A stretch of 64,000 nucleotides of DNA, taken from the IMG/VR virus record IMGVR_UViG_3300022602_000039, positions 1-64,000 of that record; one strand, 5' to 3'. The translations under genes were made by a program, and so were the position numbers. The notes under the pieces are model-generated. The model was given only the letters and a program-made list of their open reading frames with translations, had not been told where the DNA came from and made no database searches. Of the stretch, positions 29,769 through 38,003 are shown piece by piece; position 1 is the first letter of the stretch, and every line of letters starts with the position of its first letter. Source of the stretch: a virus.

Positions 29769-30434
29769 TTAATTTACTTCTGGTTTATGATGATCAAATG
29801 TTATCTGATCATAGGTTCTAAATTTAGCTCTAAGCTCCCCAAATGAAATAGGCTCAGGACAAACCTCTACTCCTACATCTATTGTTTTTGCTTTATAAAG
29901 AAGTTTTCCTAGCTCAGACTTATAAAGATTGCCATGGGAGTGACTATGAAGATGCCAGGCTCCTTTATGCTGACCATTCCAAGTAGCCTGAGCATAATGA
30001 TTAAGAACTATAGCCTGTCCATTCACTACAACCTCTAGATAGTTTGGAACAAAATGAATCAGCTTCTCATGACCATCAACATTAAGAACATTCTCATGCA
30101 ATGAATCAAAGATCTGCTTATATCCAGCCTGATGGTTACCAGGGAGAATATAGAGCTCTTTAAAGTTAAGTCTGTTAAAAAGCTTCAATAGCCTCTCATC
30201 AGCCTTATAGCCAAAGATAGTGTCACCTAGAAGGAAACCAATAGTGTTCTTATTAGCTTTTGTGTTCCAGTTCTTAATCAGACCCTCATCATGCTCAGCT
30301 GAGCTGTTATAACCTCTAGTCTTCCAGATAGGTATATCCCATTTTGGGTCATGACCATAATGTAAGCAGCCTTGGAAGAGCACATCATGATCCTTAGCAG
30401 TAATCTTAACAGGTTTATAGAAGTACTCTTTCAT
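29769..30434 (-). CDS. calcineurin-like metallophosphoesterase
   Basis: A 221-residue protein. Motifs in order: FQGCLHYGHD (a variant first motif), FLLGDTIFG, YILPGNHQ and HLHSHSHG. Start 30434 is set by the promoter; the longer ORF would include it. Substrate unknown; the first motif lacks the usual D-x-H, so ligand geometry may differ. Confidence 0.8.
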   Translation of the reverse strand: MKEYFYKPVKITAKDHDVLFQGCLHYGHDPKWDIPIWKTRGYNSSAEHDEGLIKNWNTKANKNTIGFLLGDTIFGYKADERLLKLFNRLNFKELYILPGNHQAGYKQIFDSLHENVLNVDGHEKLIHFVPNYLEVVVNGQAIVLNHYAQATWNGQHKGAWHLHSHSHGNLYKSELGKLLYKAKTIDVGVEVCPEPISFGELRAKFRTYDQITFDHHKPEVN

Positions 30435-30442
30435 TACGACCG

Positions 30443-30471
30443 ATTGTAAGAGCTTATTGTGGAATACGCAA
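30443..30471 (-). promoter_or_regulatory. early-type promoter
   Basis: TTGCGT-N17-TACAAT with 8 nt to the ATG at 30434. Confidence 0.7.
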
Positions 30472-30480
30472 GCAGGAAAG

Positions 30481-30571
30481 GCTCTCAAGGTGCGATCGTC
30501 AGTCATGAACAATATAATACCAACTGGCTATGGCCAGGGAAATGCACCTTGAGAGCTTAAATATTTAAGTC
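30481..30571 (+). ncRNA. structured leader of HNH cassette 6
   Basis: Arms GCTCTCAAGGTGC (30481-30493) and GCACCTTGAGAGC (30544-30556) pair over all 13 positions; inner hairpin CTGGC-TATG-GCCAG. Mini-ORF 30505-30552 (15 aa). CTTAAATA at 30556-30563. Confidence 0.77.
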
Positions 30572-31291
30572 ATGAACGTAACTAATACCACACAAGAACT
30601 CTCTACACGAAGAGAAAAAAGTAAAGAATATTACCGTAAGTATAGAGAGCGGATTAGAGCTTGGAGTAAGGCTCATATAGAAGCTAACAAAGAACGTTAC
30701 AATGCATCATCTCGGGAATATCACCATAAAAATAAAGAGAAGTGTAATTTAGCGTGTAAAGAGTACGATAAAAAGCATAAAGAAGAGCTTAAGCAAAAAA
30801 GAGCTGAACAATACAGACTTAATAAAGCGAAAATGTCTAAAAAGCGTAGTGAAGAGTATTTTGCTAATCACGAGGAAAATAAAAGAAAAGCAAGAGAGAA
30901 GAGAAACGCTAATAAAGAAATACGAAACAAAAAACGTAAAGAGCGTTATAAGACAGACATACAATATAAACTTTCAAATCTTATACGTGTTCGCATATAC
31001 AGCGCAATAAAACAATCGCAAGCAAAAAAGTGCGAAAAGGTTGAATATCTTATAGGTTGCAGTCTTGCAGTGTTAAAGTCACATCTTGAAGCTCAATTCG
31101 AACCTGGTATGAATTGGAATAATAACACTCAATATGGTTGGCATATTGATCACATTATACCTATATGTACTTTTGATCTTCAAGATACGGAACAACAAAA
31201 AACATGCTTCCATTATTCTAATTTACGCCCTCTATGGGCTATAGATAATCTATCAAGACCAAAGAACGGTAGCGATGTATATTCAGACTAA
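30572..31291 (+). CDS. HNH homing endonuclease with basic repeats
   Basis: A 239-residue protein: basic repeats (EYYRKYRERIRAWSKAH, RKEKRNANKEIRNKKRKERY), then the HNH core (WHIDHIIPICTFDL, QQKTCFHYSNLRPLW). Inserted between two minus-strand phage genes. Confidence 0.88.
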   Translation: MNVTNTTQELSTRREKSKEYYRKYRERIRAWSKAHIEANKERYNASSREYHHKNKEKCNLACKEYDKKHKEELKQKRAEQYRLNKAKMSKKRSEEYFANHEENKRKAREKRNANKEIRNKKRKERYKTDIQYKLSNLIRVRIYSAIKQSQAKKCEKVEYLIGCSLAVLKSHLEAQFEPGMNWNNNTQYGWHIDHIIPICTFDLQDTEQQKTCFHYSNLRPLWAIDNLSRPKNGSDVYSD

Positions 31292-31304
31292 GGACAGAGC
31301 AAGC

Positions 31305-31586
31305 TTAAACTTTCCAAGTTGTTTTACCACCACCTGAATGACCACAGGTCTCACAGGACTCTCCTTCATCTGCCTCCCAATCATCATATTGAATACAGCT
31401 AAGAAGGCTCTCTACATTACTTGTATTATCCTTAATGGCTTCCTTAACTTTGAGTAAAAGGTAATCAATTAACTCATCATTCTGTTCAAGGTACTGACCC
31501 TCCTTAAGCCACTCTCCGTTAACAGACCATGATGGACCATAACAGGACTTTTCATCCTTAACAATTGTGTATTTTATATCACTCAT
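31305..31586 (-). CDS. hypothetical protein, 93 aa
   Basis: Function not recognised; C-terminal ESCETCGHSGGGKTTW may bind metal. Overlaps the upstream gene by 8 nt. Confidence 0.68.
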   Translation of the reverse strand: MSDIKYTIVKDEKSCYGPSWSVNGEWLKEGQYLEQNDELIDYLLLKVKEAIKDNTSNVESLLSCIQYDDWEADEGESCETCGHSGGGKTTWKV

Positions 31587-31845
31587 CTAATTTGTATTTG
31601 TTTGTATTACCAAATCTATCTTTAGTAAAGATTTTAAAAGCTTCTAAGATCTGTTCTTCAAATTCTATCTGATCCTGTTCATCCACAACATCAACCATAC
31701 AGTCTAGGATTGCTGTTAAGAAACCAGCTACTTGAGTACTAGATACACCCTCTTCAAAATCTAGAGTCCTAACAGCTGGATTACCCTTATACAGGCCAGC
31801 TATTAGAACTGGTACAAAATCATCTTCGTTTGCTTTATTGCTCAT
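31579..31845 (-). CDS. hypothetical acidic protein, 88 aa
   Basis: Function not recognised. A Shine-Dalgarno AAGGAG precedes the ATG, unlike most genes here. Confidence 0.7.
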   Translation of the reverse strand: MSNKANEDDFVPVLIAGLYKGNPAVRTLDFEEGVSSTQVAGFLTAILDCMVDVVDEQDQIEFEEQILEAFKIFTKDRFGNTNKYKLDE

Positions 31846-31966
31846 TTCTCTCCTTCCATATTATATCAAATAACCAATAAGGCAAATAAGCATAACTAAG
31901 AATATAGAATCTCTTTCTCCAAGACAATCCTTCAGTTATGTTCAGAAATCTTTTAAGGAATTTCAT
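31835..31966 (-). CDS. small membrane-associated protein, 43 aa
   Basis: MKFLKRFLNITEGLSWRKRF then a hydrophobic aromatic stretch (YILSYAYLPYWLFDIIW). Overlaps both neighbours. Confidence 0.58.
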   Translation of the reverse strand: MKFLKRFLNITEGLSWRKRFYILSYAYLPYWLFDIIWKERNEQ

Positions 31967-32312
31967 CACCTAAAAGCTTTTTGTACAAATTATTACAAGA
32001 GATCCTATACTCACACTCCATAGGATCTCTTGCCTCAATGGCATTGAAATACTGCTCATCATTCTCAATAAACTCTTCTTTTAACTGCTTTTTAAAATCA
32101 GGGTTGAGCTTAGCACTAATCAACTCAAGAATAGGTTTAACATCTAGATCTGATAAATGTAAAGTAATTTCAGAGTTATCATATTCTGAACCATAATTAA
32201 ACTCAAGCTTTAGAGTTACAGGAGGATGATAGAGATCACCAAAAGGTTGACCTGTAAAGTCTGAAAAATAAGTTGCTTCTTCGCAAGATTTTGGAACTAA
32301 TATTTTTTTCAT
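31953..32312 (-). CDS. hypothetical protein, 119 aa
   Basis: Function not recognised; mixed alpha/beta. Overlaps the phosphatase stop by 4 nt. Confidence 0.7.
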   Translation of the reverse strand: MKKILVPKSCEEATYFSDFTGQPFGDLYHPPVTLKLEFNYGSEYDNSEITLHLSDLDVKPILELISAKLNPDFKKQLKEEFIENDEQYFNAIEARDPMECEYRISCNNLYKKLLGDEIP

Positions 32313-33181
32313 GATTTGTTTAAAGAGTTATAGATATTATCATAAGCTCCAAGAGAAGCCCACTGCTGTTTCTTCAGCGCTTTCTGCTCCTCTTGGAATT
32401 TTCTTTCTGATTCTTGATAAAAGTTCTCTACTCCTGTATCGATGATATTATAGGTACCATCTTCTAGGATTTCAAGAACTTGTTGAAGACCACAATCAAT
32501 ATCAATACAGAGTCCCTTATTTCGAGTCTCTTCTACATCGATACCATGACGCATTGGAGTATGTCCATATACCTGTTTGATACCTGATTGGTCATTCCAG
32601 TATGAACCTGTATAAGGTTCTTGAAAATGATCTCGCCAAACCGCGCCACCGACCCGATGAATGCCCCCCCTACACTTTCCAGCTCCAGCTAGTTCGTTAC
32701 TAAAGATTCTCGCATCAAAATCCTGTTGTATCTTCTTGAGCTTAATATTAATTATCTCATTATCCATACCATAAGGCGGGCTTGAGAACCAAAACGGATG
32801 AAAGCCAGCATGAGAAAACCAAAAGCCATTTTCAAAGTGAGCTATCTTAATCTTATCCCAATCTTCATTGGTCATAACTCTATTGATAGCATCATCCTTA
32901 GCAGGTGAATATCCTGAACAATTGTAAATCTGTCTACTACCGCGAATATTTCTATAGTCGTAATTGATATCATGGTTACCCATTAGCATAATATGATTAT
33001 CTTTACTGATAAAATCCTTGACCCACCTAGCAGTTTGATCTGCTTCAATAGCAGAATCACCAAAATTATCAAACGCGTCACCGCAGAAAATAATTGTATG
33101 GGTATTATCGTACTTATCGACAATAGCACTCGCTTCTGCGATATGATTATGAATGTCAGAAAACGCTAAAATTTTGGCCAT
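32309..33181 (-). CDS. serine/threonine-type metallophosphatase
   Basis: A 290-residue protein. Motifs FSDIHNH, FCGDAFDNFGD, MLMGNHD, FSHAGFH and YGHTPMRHG match the PPP/calcineurin-like phosphatase active site completely. Target unknown. Near-consensus promoter 6 nt upstream. Confidence 0.9.
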   Translation of the reverse strand: MAKILAFSDIHNHIAEASAIVDKYDNTHTIIFCGDAFDNFGDSAIEADQTARWVKDFISKDNHIMLMGNHDINYDYRNIRGSRQIYNCSGYSPAKDDAINRVMTNEDWDKIKIAHFENGFWFSHAGFHPFWFSSPPYGMDNEIINIKLKKIQQDFDARIFSNELAGAGKCRGGIHRVGGAVWRDHFQEPYTGSYWNDQSGIKQVYGHTPMRHGIDVEETRNKGLCIDIDCGLQQVLEILEDGTYNIIDTGVENFYQESERKFQEEQKALKKQQWASLGAYDNIYNSLNKS

Positions 33182-33187
33182 AATATA

Positions 33188-33215
33188 ATTATATTAGTTT
33201 TTAACTTAGAGGCAA
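33188..33215 (-). promoter_or_regulatory. early-type promoter, leaderless spacing
   Basis: TTGCCT-N16-TATAAT-N6-ATG(33181). Confidence 0.78.
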
Positions 33216-33228
33216 GGAGAATATTGCA

Positions 33229-33366
33229 ATGATTGGTATAGATATTAATATGAATAATGATATAATTTTTCACGACTATATGCATGCAAAGTATCAGGAA
33301 TACTTAGAACATAAGATATCAATAAAAAAGAACAAGAAAGGCTTTAATAAGACCATACCATATTAA
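33229..33366 (+). CDS. possible plus-strand ORF, 45 aa
   Basis: MIGIDINMNNDIIFHDYMHA and so on, with AAGGAG ~10 nt upstream. It overlaps the better supported minus ORF 33319-33423, so it may be spurious. Confidence 0.3.
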   Translation: MIGIDINMNNDIIFHDYMHAKYQEYLEHKISIKKNKKGFNKTIPY

Positions 33367-33423
33367 CCCGCCAATGGCCATAGCACAAATCCAAGCTACT
33401 AGAGGTATAAAATCCCTATTCAT
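33319..33423 (-). CDS. membrane peptide, 34 aa
   Basis: MNRDFIPLVAWICAMAIGGL continues hydrophobic to LFY. A good promoter (TTGCCT-N17-TACTAT, N8) precedes it. Confidence 0.55.
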   Translation of the reverse strand: MNRDFIPLVAWICAMAIGGLIWYGLIKAFLVLFY

Positions 33424-33431
33424 AAATTTAA

Positions 33432-33460
33432 ATAGTATATGCTATTATATAAATAGGCAA
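33432..33460 (-). promoter_or_regulatory. early-type promoter
   Basis: TTGCCT-N17-TACTAT with 8 nt to the ATG at 33423. Confidence 0.68.
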
Positions 33461-33467
33461 GAATTAA

Positions 33468-33809
33468 TTATACGCGGTTGCTTATAAGCAATCCGTGCTT
33501 GGAGAGAGAATCGTACCCTGCTACATTGAATATAATAATATCGAATGTACCAACACTACTAAAGCTAGGAATAGTGACATAGAGGTGATTATCGTCTGTA
33601 GTATAGAAGTAGTTAGCAGGTAGCTGATATCCAGAAAATGATGGAAACGCTGTTAAAGCGCTCGGATTTGTTGTTCCTATACTAACAGCACACAGTGATG
33701 GAAACTGTATACTACCAGAACTTAAGTAAACCTGTTGAAGATTTCTATATTGTTGTCCCTCAAGGAGAATTGAAGCTGTTTGCGGATATACTATCGTTAG
33801 GTAGTTCAC
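33468..33809 (-). CDS. virion protein, Ig/IPT-like
   Basis: A 113-residue beta-rich protein (ILLEGQQYRNLQQVYLSSGS, then YVTIPSFSSVGTFDIIIFNVA), resembling IPT/Ig-like phage structural domains. GTG start at 33809 is chosen from AATAAATA 6 nt upstream; a TTG lies 6 nt further up. Confidence 0.68.
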   Translation of the reverse strand: MNYLTIVYPQTASILLEGQQYRNLQQVYLSSGSIQFPSLCAVSIGTTNPSALTAFPSFSGYQLPANYFYTTDDNHLYVTIPSFSSVGTFDIIIFNVAGYDSLSKHGLLISNRV

Positions 33810-33815
33810 TACCAA

Positions 33816-33823
33816 TATTTATT
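33816..33823 (-). promoter_or_regulatory. late-type octamer AATAAATA
   Basis: 6 nt before the GTG at 33809; overlaps the stop of the upstream gene. Confidence 0.6.
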
Positions 33824-34058
33824 CTTCCTCTTTCTTTATACCGTTTCGTTCGTAATCTCTAACTGCATTCACAATTTGTTGCATCAGTACCTGATCTGGT
33901 GCAAAATTAAAAGAATCACTTTTTAACATATTTCCAACAGCCATTCTATCTTCTGTGTAGAATTCTGAGAGAGTTAATGTTGATTCATCCACATCATTAT
34001 ATAACTTAATAACTCTACGATTTACTATATCTGTATTTGCACTTATTACCTTAATCAT
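33819..34058 (-). CDS. hypothetical protein, 79 aa
   Basis: Function not recognised; acidic tail. Close to virion genes. Confidence 0.67.
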   Translation of the reverse strand: MIKVISANTDIVNRRVIKLYNDVDESTLTLSEFYTEDRMAVGNMLKSDSFNFAPDQVLMQQIVNAVRDYERNGIKKEEE

Positions 34059-34221
34059 ATATACCTGAATTTATCTCAACCTGTCTCGAACGGCAAGCTC
34101 GTAACATTGCTTTTGTTTGTTGTAGCTCAGTTTTTAGTTCAACAACTTGTTGTTCTAAATATTCATTCTTACGCGATAAATCAGCAATAGCTTCTGTTAA
34201 AATTACTTCCCTATCATTCAT
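34051..34221 (-). CDS. coiled-coil protein, 56 aa
   Basis: LSRKNEYLEQQVVELKTELQ forms a coiled coil; function not recognised. Overlaps the next start. Confidence 0.62.
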   Translation of the reverse strand: MNDREVILTEAIADLSRKNEYLEQQVVELKTELQQTKAMLRACRSRQVEINSGIYD

Positions 34222-34223
34222 AG

Positions 34224-34559
34224 TTATTCATTAAGTTTAGATATAGCATCCTTAAGACCCAATTCTATATCTTCAAGATCATCCATCTTTATATTTAACT
34301 TCTGTGCCTTATTCCTATCAGGCAAATTAAATCCCTTATCCTCATAGTAGTACTCTTCAATATATTGATTTTGTTCTTGTAAAAAAGACTCTAATTTATC
34401 TAAATAGATAACATTAAAAATTTTTTCAAAATCTGTCTTACCAGGAAAAAGAACTGTCGATACATAATAAACCCCAGCCATTTCATCGAGTTCCTCAATG
34501 GATGACCAGGGATAATTATTATTGGGTATCTCTTTAAAGCGGATTGATACCTGCTTCAT
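34224..34559 (-). CDS. hypothetical protein, 111 aa
   Basis: Function not recognised; ends 2 nt before the next gene. Confidence 0.68.
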   Translation of the reverse strand: MKQVSIRFKEIPNNNYPWSSIEELDEMAGVYYVSTVLFPGKTDFEKIFNVIYLDKLESFLQEQNQYIEEYYYEDKGFNLPDRNKAQKLNIKMDDLEDIELGLKDAISKLNE

Positions 34560-34562
34560 TTC

Positions 34563-34760
34563 TTACAACCAGCCGCCGTTTTGTACAGGAGGCTGAGCCT
34601 TCTTAACAACAGTGTTGTTATAGGCAGCGTAAATCTTCTGAAGATTACCATCAAGGGTAAGAATATTCTTTTGAAGACCTGCGACAGTCTCGTTGAGGGT
34701 GTTGATCTGAAGCTGAAGACTTGCAAGAGCTTCTTCGGTTGTTGCGGCGGGTTTTGTCAT
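34563..34760 (-). CDS. coiled-coil virion-type protein, 65 aa
   Basis: ALASLQLQINTLNETVAGLQ is a heptad coiled coil; the alanine/threonine-rich style and higher GC codons resemble structural genes in this window. Confidence 0.68.
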   Translation of the reverse strand: MTKPAATTEEALASLQLQINTLNETVAGLQKNILTLDGNLQKIYAAYNNTVVKKAQPPVQNGGWL

Positions 34761-34802
34761 ATAAGGTTATTTACAAATTAAAGCTATTAAAAGCAACTTA
34801 TT

Positions 34803-35117
34803 TTAATTAAAATGATCCCAATCATCATTACCGTCATTAAGATCAAGCTCATTTTGTGTAGCTTTTCTCCATTGAGTATCTGTAACAATAGGGCCGAGAC
34901 AATATTCAACTGTTTCCTTGAGTTCAGTTAAATCCTTTGCATAGTAATTAAAGTCTCTACCGGTTCTATCAGTATGAATAAGACTTACCGTTTCATCTGC
35001 CAAATTATATTCAGCAATCACTTCACCCTTTCCTTGAACAAATAGCTTATACATCTCGATATTATTTTGAGCGCTATCGTATAGGAATACGTCGTTAAGA
35101 TACTCTTTTACAGTCAT
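34803..35117 (-). CDS. hypothetical protein, 104 aa
   Basis: Function not recognised; acidic C-terminus (ELDLNDGNDDWDHFN). Confidence 0.68.
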   Translation of the reverse strand: MTVKEYLNDVFLYDSAQNNIEMYKLFVQGKGEVIAEYNLADETVSLIHTDRTGRDFNYYAKDLTELKETVEYCLGPIVTDTQWRKATQNELDLNDGNDDWDHFN

Positions 35118-35191
35118 GTTTATTATGATTTATAGTTATGGTTCATTTTTAAGATTTATATATTAAAAAGAAATAAATGAATATGCAAGAT

Positions 35192-37654
35192 TTATTTTTT
35201 AAGAATTATAAGAACCTTATCCTTTAGACCAATTTTATATTTGTTCTTTAAATTACCCTTTAAAAGTTCTTCAGCTAGGAAATCTTCAATCTCGTGTTCA
35301 ACTAATCGACGAACACCACGAGCTCCATATTGTTTATCATATTTGTTATCAACAAGATATTCAAGAACATCATCATTAATAGTAAGGGTTAATTTATGAT
35401 TTTGCTCAATACGATCAAGAATTTTTTTAGCTTCTAAAGCAATAACAGATTTAATACTATCTTTATCTAATTTATTGAATATTATAAGCCCATCTAGGCG
35501 GTTTAAAAGTTCAGGTTTAAAATGGCTCTTTGCCTGTTCAAGTACTTTCTCTCGGGCACTCGTTGAGACTTCAGGTAGTTTATGCGCGTTAAATCCCATA
35601 GCAACATCCTTTGTACTCGTCATTACTTCGGCTCCAAGATTAGAAGTCATAATAATAATAGTATGTCTGAAGTCTACTTTTCTACCTTCACCATCGGTGA
35701 GTGTTCCATCTTCAAGAACCTGAAGAAGAAAATGGAGTACATCCGGATGTGCTTTTTCAATTTCATCCAATAATACAACACTGTAGGGATTACGGCGAAT
35801 CTTTTCAGTCAATTGACCGCCTTCTCCATAACCTATATATCCCGGAGGTGCACCAATAAGCCTAGAGAGTGCAAATTTTTCCATATATTCTGACATATCT
35901 ATCTTTACTAACGCATCCTTATTCTTATAAACAATGTCAGCAATAGTCTGTGCCAAATACGTCTTGCCAACACCAGTTGGACCAAAGAAAATGAATGATC
36001 CAGTGGGACGCTTTGGATCTTTAAGGTCTAATCTACCTTTCTTTAATATTCGTGATACCTCTTTTATGGCTTCATCTTGACCGATAATAGTAGAAGATAA
36101 AGTTGATTCTAAACGAAGCAATTCTTCTTTGCCTGTTTCACGAAGTTCAGTCAACGGAATACCCGTAATAGTTGAAAGAGTTGTTAATACATCCTCTCGT
36201 TCAATAGTAATATCGGAGCGTTCTTTTTTATCTAAAAATTCTTTCTTTATTTGATCACGTTTCTTAACTAAGTTTTTTTCTTTGTCTCGCATCTTAGCTG
36301 CTTTCTCAAAGTCCTGTTTAGCCACCAATCTCTCCTTTTCAAGTGCTAATTCTTTAATTTGTTCGTTAAGTTTAAGAACTTCATCAGAAGTAGAGAGTGC
36401 ATTGATTTTAGCTCTTGATCCTGTTTCATCCATAATATCAATGGCTTTATCAGGTAGATATCTAGATGGCAGATAACGATCGGAATACTTTACCATATCT
36501 ACAATTACATTATTTGGAATAATTACCCCGTGGTGAGTCTCATAATGTGGACGGATACCTTTAAGAATTTCAATAGCTTGATCTACTGTTGGGGGGTTAA
36601 CCGTTATGGATTGAAAGCGACGTTCTAAGGCATTGTCCTTTTCTATATATTTTCTGTATTCATTAAACGTTGTAGCACCAATGCATTGAACTTCTCCACG
36701 ACTTAGAGCAGGTTTAAGAATATTAGAAGCATCCATTGTGCCCTCAGCACTACCTGCACCTACCATTGTATGTAATTCATCAATAAAGAGAATTATATTT
36801 CTTTTTTCTTTTACCTCCTGCATTACTGCTTTAATCCGTTCTTCAAATTGACCACGAAACTTAGTACCAGCAACCATTAGAGTAAGATCAAGAGAAAGAA
36901 CTCGTTTGTTAGCAATAATAGAAGGTACATCTCCATCAACAATTTTTTGTGCTAAACCTTCAACAATTGCAGTTTTTCCGACTCCTGCTTCACCAATGAG
37001 AACAGGATTATTTTTTGTTCGACGACAAAGAATCTGAATCATTCGCTCAATTTCTTTTTCACGGCCTACAACAGGATCAATTTTATTTTCTTTAGCGAGT
37101 TTAGTAATGTCGCGTGCAAAGACATCTAAAGCTGTTTGCTTCCCGTCAGTTCTATTTCCACCACCTGCACCTACTGATTGAAATTTATCTTCATCCTCGT
37201 CTTCATCCTCATCAAAAGGAAGAACTGATGGGTTAAGTTCTTTAACAATTTCTTGACGAACAATATTAAGATCAACATTGAGCTTGTGAAGCACAGAAGC
37301 TGCCATACCATCCTTCTCTTTAATAAGACCGAGAAGAAGATGTTCGGTTCCAATATAAGTATGACCAAGTGCTTTAGCCTCGCGACCAGCTAATACAAGA
37401 ACTTTGTTAGCACGAGGGGAATAAATTAAATTTGGCACTACCTTTTTGCTATTGGCAGCATTCCTCTCTATAGTTTCAAATATATCATTTAGATTATTAA
37501 TAATCTTCTTAAGAACATTAACAGCAAGACCCTGATTTAAACGGAGAATACCAAGTAAAATGTGCTCTGTACCTACGTATCCGCTCTGTAAACGTTCAGC
37601 TTCCTTCTTTGCTAAAGCTAAGGCCTGTTGTGCTCTTGGTGTTAAGTTATTCAC
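35192..37654 (-). CDS. clpC: ClpC-type AAA+ unfoldase
   Basis: An 820-residue protein. Two Clp_N repeats (residues ~1-145, [11 protein letters not shown] and [12 protein letters not shown]), AAA-1 with GEAGVGKTA, a UVR-like middle ([20 protein letters not shown]), AAA-2 with GPTGVGKT and [20 protein letters not shown], then the C-terminal small domain. MGF in the D2 loop corresponds to the ClpP-docking (I/L/V)GF loop. It could redirect host ClpP or act as a disaggregase. GTG start. No clpP is seen in the window. Confidence 0.93.
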   Translation of the reverse strand: MNNLTPRAQQALALAKKEAERLQSGYVGTEHILLGILRLNQGLAVNVLKKIINNLNDIFETIERNAANSKKVVPNLIYSPRANKVLVLAGREAKALGHTYIGTEHLLLGLIKEKDGMAASVLHKLNVDLNIVRQEIVKELNPSVLPFDEDEDEDEDKFQSVGAGGGNRTDGKQTALDVFARDITKLAKENKIDPVVGREKEIERMIQILCRRTKNNPVLIGEAGVGKTAIVEGLAQKIVDGDVPSIIANKRVLSLDLTLMVAGTKFRGQFEERIKAVMQEVKEKRNIILFIDELHTMVGAGSAEGTMDASNILKPALSRGEVQCIGATTFNEYRKYIEKDNALERRFQSITVNPPTVDQAIEILKGIRPHYETHHGVIIPNNVIVDMVKYSDRYLPSRYLPDKAIDIMDETGSRAKINALSTSDEVLKLNEQIKELALEKERLVAKQDFEKAAKMRDKEKNLVKKRDQIKKEFLDKKERSDITIEREDVLTTLSTITGIPLTELRETGKEELLRLESTLSSTIIGQDEAIKEVSRILKKGRLDLKDPKRPTGSFIFFGPTGVGKTYLAQTIADIVYKNKDALVKIDMSEYMEKFALSRLIGAPPGYIGYGEGGQLTEKIRRNPYSVVLLDEIEKAHPDVLHFLLQVLEDGTLTDGEGRKVDFRHTIIIMTSNLGAEVMTSTKDVAMGFNAHKLPEVSTSAREKVLEQAKSHFKPELLNRLDGLIIFNKLDKDSIKSVIALEAKKILDRIEQNHKLTLTINDDVLEYLVDNKYDKQYGARGVRRLVEHEIEDFLAEELLKGNLKNKYKIGLKDKVLIILKK

Positions 37655-37703
37655 GCGTTTAGAATATTTTAATATATATAATTAAATTATCTATCGTGAT
37701 TAC

Positions 37704-37958
37704 TTAAGCGCAGACTGATTTGCTAAAGTTCTTTACCGCACTTCTTGATCCATTTGGAATAAAATATTTTTTATTCTGTTCGTAGAAATCAGCTGAAACA
37801 ATTTGTATCTCCCCACCAGTTTTATGATCAAACGCCATAAAGGCTTTTCTTGGCTTAACGACATTATGCTTGTGAGCACAAGCTGAACAGAATACTGTAC
37901 TTGGAAGTACTTCTAAACGTTCAGGTTCAATACTATTTTGACAGATACGGCAATTCAT
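37704..37958 (-). CDS. zinc-finger protein, DksA/TraR-like finger
   Basis: An 84-residue protein. CRICQNSIEPERLEVLPSTV followed by FCSACAHKHN is the C4 finger seen in DksA/TraR-type proteins, with a divergent C-terminal half. It might act on RNA polymerase; not certain. Confidence 0.68.
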   Translation of the reverse strand: MNCRICQNSIEPERLEVLPSTVFCSACAHKHNVVKPRKAFMAFDHKTGGEIQIVSADFYEQNKKYFIPNGSRSAVKNFSKSVCA

Positions 37959-37966
37959 ATTCCAAT

Positions 37967-37995
37967 AGTATATTGGAAATCATACAATCAGGCAA
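37967..37995 (-). promoter_or_regulatory. early-type promoter
   Basis: TTGCCT-N17-TATACT with 8 nt to the ATG at 37958. Confidence 0.7.
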
Positions 37996-38003
37996 CTCTA
38001 ATA

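Noticed and set aside
443-30571. HNH leaders as IscB-type omega RNA (HEARO)
   Set aside because: The leaders are only ~90 nt, and the proteins lack RuvC/PLMP domains and the arginine bridge helix of IscB.
443-30571. HNH leaders as T4 gene 60-like translational bypass elements
   Set aside because: The duplicated start invites this reading, but frame relations differ between cassettes (66, 67, 68 nt), four of six mini-ORFs are out of frame, and a late promoter gives a simpler route to HNH expression.
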